Assembly: GCA_910592205.1 (NCBI GenBank)
Contig: CAJVPJ010000623.1
Location: 1-20,639, forward strand
Source: Paraglomus occultum
Lineage: Eukaryota; Glomeromycota; Glomeromycetes; Paraglomerales; Paraglomeraceae
Length of the DNA: 20,639 nt
Direction of reading: 5' to 3'
How positions within the stretch are numbered: the stretch's first letter is position 1; every line of letters begins with the position of its first letter. The position numbers and the translations under genes were made by a program. The notes beneath the pieces are model-generated. The model saw nothing but the letters and a program-made list of their open reading frames with translations. It did not search any database and was not told the origin of the DNA. This document shows positions 1 to 10,300 of the stretch, one piece after another.

Positions 1-247
1 ATTTCTTTAACATCTTTGCAAAAACGAGAGATATGTGTCGTTAAATGTGAATATCCGCATCTCACGCTAACAGACAAATGAAGAAGCGGAAATAAGACCA
101 ACCATCTCTCTCCACCAGGCAGTTACTGCTTTGAAAACATTAACACAATTTTTACAGTATTCAACCGGGCCGGAGATTCTACCAGAAGACATTGCTGTAC
201 TTTATAGGGTACAGAGATTAATGGGATTAAAATACACAGAGTCTTAA
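1..247 (+). pseudogene. Truncated pogo/CENP-B-type transposase remnant
   Basis: Frame 1 from base 1 reads LTSLQKREICVVKCEYPHLT and stops at TGA 79-81. This resembles the N-terminal helix-turn-helix (psq/CENP-B N) of pogo/Tigger-like transposases, where QKREIC and a following P.LT are typical. From base 74 in another frame the DNA reads EIRPTISLHQAVTALKTLTQ and continues to TAA at 245-247. That part resembles the C-terminal helical tail of the same proteins, with a PT(I/V)s..eA...L..l..fl pattern. The HTH and the tail are therefore adjacent but out of frame, with the second HTH and the whole DDE catalytic core missing. The simplest reading is an internally deleted, inactive copy, clipped on the left by the window edge. 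An exon junction at the CAG of 71-73 is a weaker alternative. The family call is from remembered motifs, not a search. Confidence 0.55.
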
Positions 248-1263
248 ACAAAAAACTTTAGATAGTTATGTTAATAAGGGCTAACACTCGCATACTTGTA
301 TACATGAGAAGTTAACATGCTTTCTGATATATAAATAAATAACTATTGGTCCATTTCTATATACCTAAGATCACATGATTTCTTCTTTTTGACTGTATAT
401 CCGTAATGATTTTCCTGCGAGCTAAGAATTCGATGCAAACCAAAGAAAAAAATCCCTGGAGCGAAGTATTTCTTGTTAGTTCTTCTGTTGGGCAACCCGT
501 AAGTCAAGTATCCATGAAGGATATAGATCAAAGGCCAAAGGACTTAGTGAATCTAAAAAGGAGTTGCAGAATTATTACGAAATTATTGAATTAATCATCA
601 AAGGGTTCTTGACCAAAGGAGGGTAGGTCCGATGCTAGTTATCGACAAATGACGATCTACCTATGCGATAACCAATATGACTACCGTCTCCATCAGCACC
701 GGTTCTGTCGTAAGCGTATTGGCCGTTCCTTTAGACTAAAGAGGTGCTAAAAGTAAGACCTTATCTAGAACTATCAGTTCTTTAGTTGATCTACCGACTC
801 CATAAAAACCGGTTTTGTTCAATGTTTGAAAAGAACTCACGGATCACTAAGATACCTGACCTCCACGTGGTGTGATCTGGGTAACGCTAACAAGGTATCG
901 TGTACTCGTCTAATTTTGAAAGATAATATTCATATTTCCTAAACTTATTAATAAGTTTCCGTCAGCGTATGTATGAACGTTTTTACATAGGCCGCGTTTT
1001 CTTCATAGTTTGAGCATTGTTATTCTTGCTAATTGCAAAATGAGATTTCGAAGACGGTTATATTTGTTACGAGATTGAACATACAGTAAATAGCAGTTGA
1101 ACAAATGTTGGTTACAAAATATGTAAAACAATATTAATATGGTAATTAAATTGGCGCGTGTTCTCAAATATATAATTACAAATATGCTTGTTAATAATCT
1201 AATAATTAAACATTCGTGTTTTTGCATTATAATATATAAATTGCAATGAGGTACACATAATAA
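248..1263. other. Gene-free stretch with degenerate repeats
   Basis: No supported gene. Open frames here are short and lack splice signals or recognisable motifs. The part from about 600 to 900 is less AT-rich than its surroundings and carries two diverged copies of a 30-bp unit (681-710 and 791-820), listed separately. It may be the ghost of an old coding or mobile sequence. Confidence 0.6.
681..820. repeat. Diverged 30-bp direct repeat, two copies
   Basis: Bases 681-710 and 791-820 share the pattern CTACCG-CTCCAT-A--ACCGGTT-TGT, with about 23 of 30 positions identical. GATCTACC also occurs at 654-661 and 788-795. On the minus strand the two copies read as similar short peptides, TGADGDGSHIGYRIGRSS and TGFYGVGRSTKE. 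This could be a decayed repeat-containing protein gene, but stops interrupt it. Confidence 0.35.
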
Positions 1264-1389
1264 AGCCTTCGCAAATGCCCCGCGAAAAACAACCCCAAAA
1301 GCGTTGAGAAATTGATGCAAAATCGACGTAATGATCTTGACATCTGTAAAAAGCGAAAAGGAGAGAACGAGTTGTGCACATTGGACGAT
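1264..1389 (+). other. Coding-like fragment, possible orphan exon
   Basis: An open frame follows TAA at 1261-1263 and reads KNNPKSVEKLMQNRRNDLDI and on to ENELCTLDD. It ends exactly at a GTGAGT donor-like site at 1390. The charged, non-repetitive composition looks more protein-like than the surrounding DNA. I do not recognise the sequence and see no partner exons. It may be a relic exon of a gene or transposon. The overlapping minus-strand frames in 1003-1430 are also open, which lowers confidence. Confidence 0.2.
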
Positions 1390-3943
1390 GTGAGTAAAAA
1401 ATTTATGGGAATAAAAAAAATTGGCCTCATTGCCTACTTGTAATAAACGTTTGCCTGCGTGCCGAGTTAAAATTACCTTCTTTCATTCTTTCACGCCCCC
1501 CAGTATAACATAATTTGGATTAAACAAATCCATAGACTTGTGAGAGTGCTGTTTCCATCGTGTGAGCGTTATAGTAAAATTCAAAATAAGGTTTATAAGC
1601 ATAGGGCCTTTGCTTGCCGATTAGGTTTTCTAGCGATGCTGTTACCTTTATTTATAAGTCAAAGACCAAAATTAAAAGATCAATGCCGTTGCAGATAAAG
1701 GTCATTAAACTTCTTCAGAGTATCGTCTATCGATGTGTTGTGTTGACTTAACATCTTGGCAATTAATAAGAAAAGTGTTCAGTTTGGAAAAAATACTATA
1801 TTTTTAATACAAAAAGTCATACGTAGTATAAACGATGTATAACCGAGAATTTAAACCTAAACAAAATAACGATAAATTTACAATAACTTTTGTTGTACTG
1901 AACAAATATCAACCTAACGAGTATACTAATTTGTCAAAATATTAGTAAAATATTGGAGCTATAGAGTACGATAGAAGAAACATTAATGTTGAGGCTGAAA
2001 TTAACGAAATAATATTAATATATATTATATGATATATAACGAGTATTAGAAATTTTACGTGTAAACGGTATTTCTTCTAGTCGGTAATATATTATTCGGT
2101 AATTGCGTAATACATGCTTTACATATCAAACACAAGCATAAAACTTACTCCTGTATGCCTTATACATAACTGCGACTTGGAACAACTTTGTTTATCAAAA
2201 TGCTTCGTTTAAAAATTAGATACCGATGTCTCTTCTGTATATCATAAATCGATAATAACAAGCTGGATATGAAGTTATTTTTGTTATTTTAGATTCCAAA
2301 GATAAACAAATATCCTGGAAACAGACGGCTTAATGTTGTTGACAATGTGGTCATGCTAGCAATCAGAAATAGAAAAATTAAGCGCTTTTTTCATTTATTA
2401 TTTTTTTTGTGCATACACTACGATAATTCTATTAGCTGACGTGTGCTATCAAAGGAAGAAACTAGAAGCCTTTCAGCAAGGTCTTTACTGTCGAGCAACC
2501 TATCAATGAAAGATTATTCCATATAGTAATAGCCAATTGACAAAAAAATTGTTTGAGTGAGTTCGCAAGCTTGATAAAACAATTGCACAAATAATTCGAT
2601 TCTTGAGTAACAACAAATGTACCAGCGTCATTACATGGCCAAACTAAAACCGTTGATGAGTATAAACCATTCTTGGTCGCTCTGTTGCAGATTTAAATTT
2701 CATTATCTTTTCATTGTTACAATATAAACATACTATCACTATTATCTATTTCTTTATGTTTATTTTCGTCAGCTTTATCGTTCACAATGTTCTTCTTTTT
2801 TTCGTCAATCCAACGTTGAATTTGTCATAACGGCTTTTCTTGTATCATGGGAAGCTGTTACAGCTTTTCTTCACCAAATAACTTCTACACAAAAATTTTG
2901 GAGCGACTTACTCCTTTTCTGTACAATCGTTTCATAATTTTTCAATGACTGGTAAATAAATTTGTTATTCGATGGTTTTTTATCGTCTTTTAACTAAAAC
3001 TCCCGTCTTGTAAAGTTGGTCCTTACACAAATTATACCGTTAGCTATGAACAAAGATAAGGCTACAAATAAGATTCTGTTTATCGTAAAAGTTGTATAGT
3101 AAACAAACGTGTTGACATGAGCCTCTGTTATGATTATTGTTATCATCACGATCACAAAAAATTATGCGCGTGACTCATCGAACTTGTGAAATTTATTGCG
3201 CGTATTCTCGGAAAAATTATTTATATCATTATTATTGTACCACGTAACGCAAGTTATGGACTCTCATTTTTAATACTGACGAAGAAATAGACGTATTAAA
3301 GCCTTCCGGGAAATAACGGTGTTTTCTGCTATTCTTCCGCTTTGTGCGCTGAACGGGTTGAAGTATGTAACCAGGAAAGTGTTTTATTGGAAGAATTAAC
3401 GACTTTGTGACTCAGACATTGGGGACATAAAGTTGTGTATTCATAGGGTAGAGTAGACATAGTAACACGTTTTCTAATTCTGGGCAACTGTTCTTTTACT
3501 TTGTTGAAGCAATATGTAATTTCGATAAACCACGAAAGAAATTGTTATTAAAACTGTCAGGAATCTTATTAATGATTGTTTATTTACTTTGTATGTTTTA
3601 AACTCTATGGAAACGAACACAATATTCCAGAGTTTTCTGTCCCAAAATTGTCAGGCAAATTGCGGTTTTGTTTTACTGAATGTTATCGATGTAAGTTCTA
3701 CCTTTTTTTCATTAATATTATTTTTACACGTTTCAGGTTATGTGACTCGTATTGATATATTATTCTTACTTTAATAAAATAATGCTAACTTACCTGCAAA
3801 ACAATTCAATACTACAACAATCTCAAATCTCATCAAACGGTTCAATAATTCGATGTCTGAATTGAGGTAATTTTATTATAAAGATACACGTAATATTTGA
3901 ACGAGTTATATAATAGGTTTGCTCAAATACTCTTTAAATGCAA
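1390..3943. other. AT-rich gene-free DNA
   Basis: Very AT-rich sequence with simple A/T runs and AT palindromes (for example around 2011-2040). I found no gene, tRNA-like box or convincing exon on either strand. A 61-codon open frame at 3589-3774 is phenylalanine/leucine-rich and looks like chance. Confidence 0.6.
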
Positions 3944-4712
3944 CTACCCCAGCAAAATTTATAATCAGGAATTTACCTGCCAGGTCGCACAACCTACCCC
4001 GTACGAGCTCAAATACTATTCTTCAAGCTGGCCTCTCTTTGATAAATGAAAATATTATGGGCCGTACAATCTGGCAGGCTGGTGACGTTGGCAGCTAAAT
4101 TCTCAATTAACCAATGAGCGGCTTGAAAAGTTTGTGTAATGTGCAGATCGTGTTTTTCTATATCTCAGCGATAATAAATATATTATAGAAGCAATAAAAT
4201 AAATTTTGATATTCAAATTCTATAAGAGAAATTCCATTAAAAAGTGGGAAAACGCTTATTTAATAGAGAGTTATAAAAAAAGCTACTTTATTAAATATGC
4301 TAAATTTTCGTACGGATTTCCTCTCCGGAAAGATGTTTATTTTGATAGCAATAATGACTTAGTACATCCGTTATTGCTTAGTATGATTATCATTACTACT
4401 GATGAAAAAACTACTATCGATTGCTAATAATATTACTGTTATTAATAGAAACAACGAAATATCGTTGTTATATCGTTGTTAAATTGGTATCGTTGTACTG
4501 TCCCAGTCGCTTACAACTAATTTGTTACAAACATGATTATCTTATTTAACTTTTAGTCTTAATATGAAAAAGATATCTTTGTTACGAACAAACAACTTTA
4601 CAGAACTTTCTTTGTTTGATACTATTGTTGAAATGTACATAATTAAAGTAAATGTATTATAAACGTTAAACAAAGAACACTGCTCTAGAGCACTTGTTGT
4701 AATTATAGTAAA
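3944..4712 (+). mobile_element. MITE-like element, copy A (longer, damaged)
   Basis: It begins with CTACCCCAGCAAAATTT (3944-3960), continues after an interruption with the terminal core AACCAATGAGCGGCTT (4109-4124), and then matches copy B in inverted orientation down to GCACTTGTTGTAATTATA (4690-4707). The second terminal repeat is missing at its right end, since 4713-4780 does not match. Relative to copy B it holds about 130 bp extra inside the terminal repeat (3961-4093) and about 230 bp extra internally (roughly 4150-4410). No transposase motif is visible, and the 73-codon frame at 4206-4427 is not convincing. The superfamily is not assigned. Confidence 0.65.
3961..4093. repeat. Nested insertion within the MITE terminal repeat
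   Basis: This stretch separates the two halves of the copy A terminal repeat, which are contiguous in copy B. It carries an 8-bp inverted pair, CCTGCCAG (3976-3983) and CTGGCAGG (4071-4078). GCTCAAATACT occurs both before it (3921-3931) and within it (4007-4017). It may be a small nested element or a local rearrangement. Confidence 0.35.
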
Positions 4713-4782
4713 CTGCAGAAGATTTTCAATTAGGCTAGTCGGATCTAATTAGGAAGTTCAAAATAAACATTTTCCCAGAGAA

Positions 4783-5212
4783 CTACCCCAGCAACCTCAG
4801 CAAAATTTCTCAATTAACCAATGAGCGGCTTGAAAGGTTTATTATAATTACAACAAGTGCTTTAAAAGCGGTGTTCGTTGTTTAACGTTTATACATTTCT
4901 AACAAAGACAGTTCTGTAAAGTACATTGACTATGTTGTTTGTTCGCAACAAAGATATCTTTTTCATATTAAGACTAAAAGTTAGCTAAGATGATCATGTT
5001 TGTAACAAATTAGTTGTAAGCGACTGAGATATACAACGATACCAATTTAACAACGATATTTCGTTGTTAAATGTTTATTCTATTAATAACAGTAATATTA
5101 TTAGCAATCGATAGTAGTTTTATTCAAATCCGTACTGCTCCACAAACGATCTGCACATTACACAAACTTTTTAAGCCGCTCATTGGTTAATTGAGAAATT
5201 TTGCCGGGGTAG
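4783..5212 (-). mobile_element. MITE-like element, copy B (about 430 bp, two TIRs)
   Basis: Both ends carry the same terminal inverted repeat. On the left, CTACCCC (4783-4789) is followed by AACCAATGAGCGGCTT (4816-4831). On the right, the reverse complement AAGCCGCTCATTGGTT (5173-5188) is followed by GGGGTAG (5206-5212). The left repeat has about 9 extra bases between the CTACCCC start and the AAAATTTCTC part. The body lacks coding capacity. The interior is inverted relative to copy A, so 4430-4712 pairs with 4843-5110. The element is short, AT-rich and non-coding, and its termini match, which fits a MITE. A TA target duplication is possible, since TA sits inside both ends, but it cannot be proven. 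Confidence 0.7.
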
Positions 5213-5750
5213 TTTTATTTTCAGTCCCAACAGCGGGTTTATCTATAGTAATATAGAACAAAAGCCTTTGACCAATAAACGCCCCCACTTTTACTCTCAA
5301 GGGGGAAAAAGAAAGAAAGAAAAGAACTAACAAACAGCGATTAACACAACGTTAACTAATATCATTGACCAACTTAGAGCCAGAGTTATTCCTTTTTTTA
5401 CTACGAAACCCGTTTCCATCTGTATCGTACTACATGTTGGATGCGTGTAACATGCTGCATAAATTCCTTCCCGATAAGAGACTAATTAAAATATTAGTCT
5501 GTTGTCGATAATCTAACAAAACACCAAATTTGAAGCTAAAAGATAAAGAAAAAGCCCCCAATTAATTAATTAAACTCGAATCCGTGCATCGAGCCGGAAA
5601 AGAAATAAAAGCAGCGTGAGGTCGCCAAAGCTTTCAATCAACAAGATTTCTCGACAATAGAAATCGTAGCTGAGCTTCTCCATCATACAAATTAAATACT
5701 TCAACTCTCCAAACTATCAAAAAACAAACACAATAATTCATCCAACTAAA
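5213..5750 (+). promoter_or_regulatory. Promoter and 5' leader of the secreted-protein gene
   Basis: Between the MITE and the ATG at 5751 lies a TATA-like AATAAAA (5604-5610). It is followed from about 5630 by a CT/CA-rich leader with few G residues and the start context CCAACTAAAATG. That composition is typical of fungal leaders with good expression. The transcription start is inferred from composition only. Confidence 0.35.
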
Positions 5751-6071
5751 ATGCAATTCTCTCGAATCACCGCCCTTTTCGTTCTCTGCGCGTTGCTCGG
5801 TCTTTCCTTTGCCGCACCAGTCGACCGCTCTAAAGAACGCAGAACGCCAGTCGACCTCACTGTCCACGATATTGAAGAACGCCAATCGGAGTGTAGTTTA
5901 TGCTAACGCGGTGAAATTTCCTGCTGAGCAACAACTTTAATCGGACAACTGTACCTGTCACCAGTAATGACGGCACACTTTCATTGTACGACGTGGCTGA
6001 CAAAGAACAGCAACTGCTATAATTTTATAAAAGGATTCATGTTCTGTAATGAATATGATCTGTCCGCTTAA
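5751..6071 (+). CDS. Small secreted (cysteine-containing) protein precursor
   Basis: The ATG opens a textbook signal peptide, MQFSRITALFVLCALLGLSF, with predicted cleavage near A21/A22. A charged segment with a Kex2-like KERR (28-31) and a later EER (42-44) follows, and PVD occurs twice (23-25, 33-35). Read without splicing, the frame stops at 5906 and gives 51 residues ending ECSLC. Removing a 69-nt intron (5896-5964, GTTTAT...CCAG) gives 83 residues with cysteines at 48, 56, 66 and 76 (spacing 7, 9, 9) and a stop at 6069-6071. I favour the spliced form because the second exon adds evenly spaced cysteines, but the donor is weak. A donor at 5891 would instead give an acidic tail without these cysteines. 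Poly(A) signals follow at 6136-6174. Function is unknown; candidate roles are effector-like secreted protein or processed peptide. Confidence 0.55.
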
Positions 6072-6135
6072 TTATTCTGGTTGGAAATAATATTATTTAT
6101 CGAGGAAGTTATTTTGTATCAAGCTTGAATGTATA

Positions 6136-6174
6136 AATAAATGTTCGACTTTTTGTATTGATTAAATAAATAAA
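6136..6174 (+). terminator. Cluster of AATAAA poly(A) signals
   Basis: AATAAA occurs at 6136-6141, 6165-6170 and 6169-6174, all 60-100 nt after the spliced stop codon of the secreted-protein gene. This is a sensible position for 3' end formation on the plus strand. Confidence 0.5.
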
Positions 6175-7354
6175 TGTTTAATTCTTGGTATAACAAACTG
6201 TATGTCTACATTAAGTGACTAAATTGTGTGCGTGTTTTTCGTCAACATGGGCGTGAGAGACAGAGGGAGAAGAAAGCAAAAAAAACCTTTTGTAGAATAA
6301 GCGAGAAAGAAATGTAAATCCAAGAATTATTCTGTTCGTAACATCGCGAAAAGTTACGGGCCTATAAATCTTTTCGTCGTATACAAAAATGTACATAGAA
6401 ATCGGGTTTACGCGATATTTAGGGAGCATCGGCAGCATTTATTTGCTTGACTGTCAAATTAGAAAAAAAAAAGCTATTTAATTGCTTTCATCAAATAAAG
6501 GTTCATGATATCGCTCTTTTGAAAAAGCTTTACATCGAGTGAATGATAAACTTATTGTTCCTGTACAAAGTATTCTGTAAATCAAATGATTTCATCGTGA
6601 TTATTCAGAGCATTACCGGAAGTAGAAAGATCGTTATTTAATATTGCCACAATACACTAGAATTATTTGGCAAAGGCGATCAGTTTTCGATATTACGTAG
6701 ACTCTGTCACATACGATGGTGTCATAGTTTTTATAAAATATCCGTAATCTACGAGAGCAACTAAACCCTACTCAGTCACTAATAAAAGGTGAAAAAATAA
6801 CAAAAGTATCTGCTAAAGGTGTTCTTTTAGTGTACACGCAATTACATTTTTTAGTTAGTATAGCAAGATGTTACCCGCAAAAACCAAAATATGTTAGTAT
6901 TTACAGAGCCCTCTGGACAGCATTTTCGGCAATCGTTTGGGTTATCTAAATATTCTTTACTAGTGCTGTTAGTTATCATTCATATAATAAATCATATACT
7001 TATTGGACCTAAAATAGCAATTAAGCGCTTGTCTTTAAAATCCACTGCTTTTTCAAGAGCGTAAGCGCAAAGAGACCCGAATTGGATAATCAGCGAGTCA
7101 CGTCAAGAATGAGACTTTTCATTATTGGATACGAGTTGCTTTAATAAATAAACTATTTAAGACCTCTTTCTTTCGGTTGATAATGTGTTATTTATTGACG
7201 AATATTAACTGATATTACTGTCTGCAATGCAAAATCAATCCCTCACCACTTTCTGTCAACGTTGAACATAACTTTCCAAATAAATGTTTGGCACACGCAT
7301 CTTGTAATCATGCCATAATTACTCTTTGGGCGAACAACTGGCAAGTCAACTCTC
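6175..7354. other. Intergenic region between secreted-protein gene and TEL2
   Basis: AT-rich, with no gene I can support on either strand. A minus-strand AATAAA (plus-strand TTTATT at 7191-7196) lies about 160 nt past the TEL2 stop and may be its poly(A) signal. The 75-codon minus frame at 6211-6438 has no recognisable features. Confidence 0.55.
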
Positions 7355-10300
7355 TTAGACGACAGGCAATAGTTCTCCAATTAACAATCTTTGATATTCT
7401 CCTACAATATTCTTGATTCTTACTAGAATCAATGCCGCCATTGACTTTAGCCTTTCATCTTCCAATTTTTCAAATACACTTGTAACCCACTCTTGCGATT
7501 CTATCAACTCTTTCCCGTGCAACTCTGCGATGTCACGTTTAGCAACCATGTTTAGGATTATACTAAGACTGTAAAGTATCGAACCTTGGACTATGGGATC
7601 TGAGTAATACCGAATAGAAAGGATCAAATCCCAAAACTCGCGTACTATTATTGAAAGCGATAAACAGTTTTCTGAAACAATACAGAATCTTGTTAAAAAC
7701 CCGTTGCAAAAGTCTTTACTGCAGTAATAATGAAAAGATCTGAAATCTTACTTGAACATTCAACTATCACTGCCAGGGTCGTGATGACCTTTTGAATCAG
7801 AAGAGGCTCGTATACAAGTTGTGTTCGACTCCTAAAATTTCAAAGATATCATTAATCAGCCGAAATATTTTACGTGACGCGTAACCACCGTGTAGCTTGC
7901 TATCTCGTCTACCTATCACGAGCCCAGCTCCACCATCCAGTAGCCAAGGGAGCAAAAAATGTCTTATAAGCCAATTCGTCAAATCTATTAACACTGACAG
8001 ACTTTGCGCGCGCAACCTCAATTTGCGGTCGTTTCGAAAGTCGTGTAATTTTACCCACTGGAACGCTCATTTGCTGAATCGCATCAAGACTATCCCCTGT
8101 TGGCTGCCTGCTGACCGTATCAAGGGCGTATTTTTTGTCAGCAGGCATAGACTAAAATAGCAATAGGAGCAGAGTCAATTGAGAGAAAAGAAAAGGCAAT
8201 AGACGATTAGAGATTGGATTAGACCTCCTGTGACTTTATGCCCGATATTTCTCGAGCACATTTTGCAATGACATCCAGTATCGTGAATCGCTGAGCTATG
8301 GATAGTTGCTTTTCTACCAAGTATTGAATAAGGTATCTGATCATTGAGGGACATAATTAGCAAATAACGCACACAGGGAAAAGTAACATTCTGTCGTGTT
8401 CAACGTACGGGATAACAATTTTTGGACTTCCACAACCGAGCGCTACAAGTGCGGCATTTCTACTTTCTTCAAATCCTTTAATCTTGTAAGAATCTTGAAT
8501 GGACATCAAGACAGTAGCCAGATCGATGGCATGTTCATCTAAGATTCATAAAGAAGAAAAAACTAAGTCTAAAAAATTCTTTAAAAATTATTGCAAAGGT
8601 TATAAACAAATTTTTCTTCATAGACGACCTAGCTCAGTTCCGAATGTGCTTTTCTTGCAAATCAATTCACTTGCGTGCTTTAACGCAATCTCAATCTTGT
8701 TAGGTTCCTCGTGTGATTTTAGATATCCAATCAAGTCTCTCAAATAACTGACATAGGCCGTTAGACCCGTGTTCATTTATGTATGCAAGCTCTTATTTCA
8801 AATATAAATCAAACCTACATTGGTACTGTGAGTTTCTTCCCCTTCTCTCGCATTGAAAATTCAACGTCGGAACTTTCGCTATCAATTTCTTCTTCCATAG
8901 GATATGGCACAAAGTCATCTTCATCATCCGAATCAGGTATCTGTTGGATTATGCTACCACTTTTTGCAGTGGTATGCGTAGGCGCGTTGACAGAACTTGC
9001 TGGAATTATTTGTGTACTTGCCGTCTGACTATTTTCTTTAATACAGCGTAGTCCAGCAGATGAATTAATTGTACAAGTCAAGCATGGTAATTAAAGCCTT
9101 CGCCAAAATTGTCTACCTTGTTTGATTTCTCCCATCGCTTCTTTTTCATTCTCCTCATCGTAGGCCTCTTCTACAAAAGCATCTCTGGCTTTGGAGATAA
9201 TCCTCAGCTGGTTCACAAACTCGTCATCAGAAGCTAAACCGAAATCCAATGCTTTATCAGGACCATCTGTAAGTTGCGACAGCGTCTCGGCTGTAACCTG
9301 AAATGTCATAAAACTTTTGTTAAAAGTTTACGCTTGTATTTTTTTTCTTCATAATGCGGCTGTGTTCAATTAACGAGTGCAAGAAATGTGACAAATAACC
9401 ATTCCAATCTTTCTTGATTCTGTAAAAGAACCTCCAAGCCAATGCGTCACGCCTGTTGCAAGAATCTTGGAGATGCCAGCATCGATCAAGACCTCCTTGG
9501 GAAGGTATCCGAATATTATAAGAATGGCATTCGTAAGATCTATAAAGTCAGAGTGAAAGGTATGTGATGTCGACGGTCGGTAAAACATGAGATCCGCGGT
9601 GTCTCAATCGCATTACTTAGCGCATACAGAGATGACTCCTGGTTGAGCCATGTTTAACGAATGTCGGATCTGACCATGCACTCAATAAAGTCTTCAAGAG
9701 TTGCACGAGTTCTAACAACGTAATATGTACAAAATCGCGTTAGTTTAAGAAAGCGGCTCATCTCAAAGGAAACATATAATCGCGCAGGTAAAGCACCATA
9801 CCACTATCCACGCTCAAATCGACCTTGTACTTTCCCAAAATACTTGTTTTCTCTTCCATACCGACTGCATTATTGATCGTTGTTCCCCAGCTCAAAAAAC
9901 AGCACAAAACCCTTAAGATGCTATTCTCAAACAGTACTCCACCAACAAAGTACTTGTATTTCAACAAGTAAGCCAGTTGTTCTCCATTAATATCTCCAAT
10001 TATAAGTTTGAGTAATTGTGCAGTTTTTAATACTTTAGAACGTGATTTGTCGTCGATCAAAGTTGAGGATATCGATGAGAGAACGGTCTCCTGACAGTAG
10101 ATGAGAAAGGAAGTCAGGAAAAGTTCCAACGCGAGCGGTTGAAACGAGTGAATAGTCTGCTGCCAAATAGTGCAGTATGACGATGATGATGTCGTTGGAA
10201 GGTGTGTTCGAAGCATTGTATAAAGGTCGGGCACGATAGATTCTAGGGATATGTATAAGAAGAGGCGGATCGCCATCTTTGAGTTTGCACATTGGACAAA

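Noticed and set aside
1003-1430. Three overlapping minus-strand ORFs
   Set aside because: They overlap each other in different frames, are rich in Leu/Ile/Tyr as expected from AT-rich DNA, and have no motif or splice support.
4206-4427. 73-codon ORF in MITE copy A
   Set aside because: It is Lys/Ile/Asn-rich with no transposase or DNA-binding motif and is absent from copy B, so it is probably a chance frame.
5634-5885. 83-codon minus-strand ORF
   Set aside because: It is antisense to the secreted-protein gene and its leader, whose signal peptide is far more convincing. The frame is a shadow.
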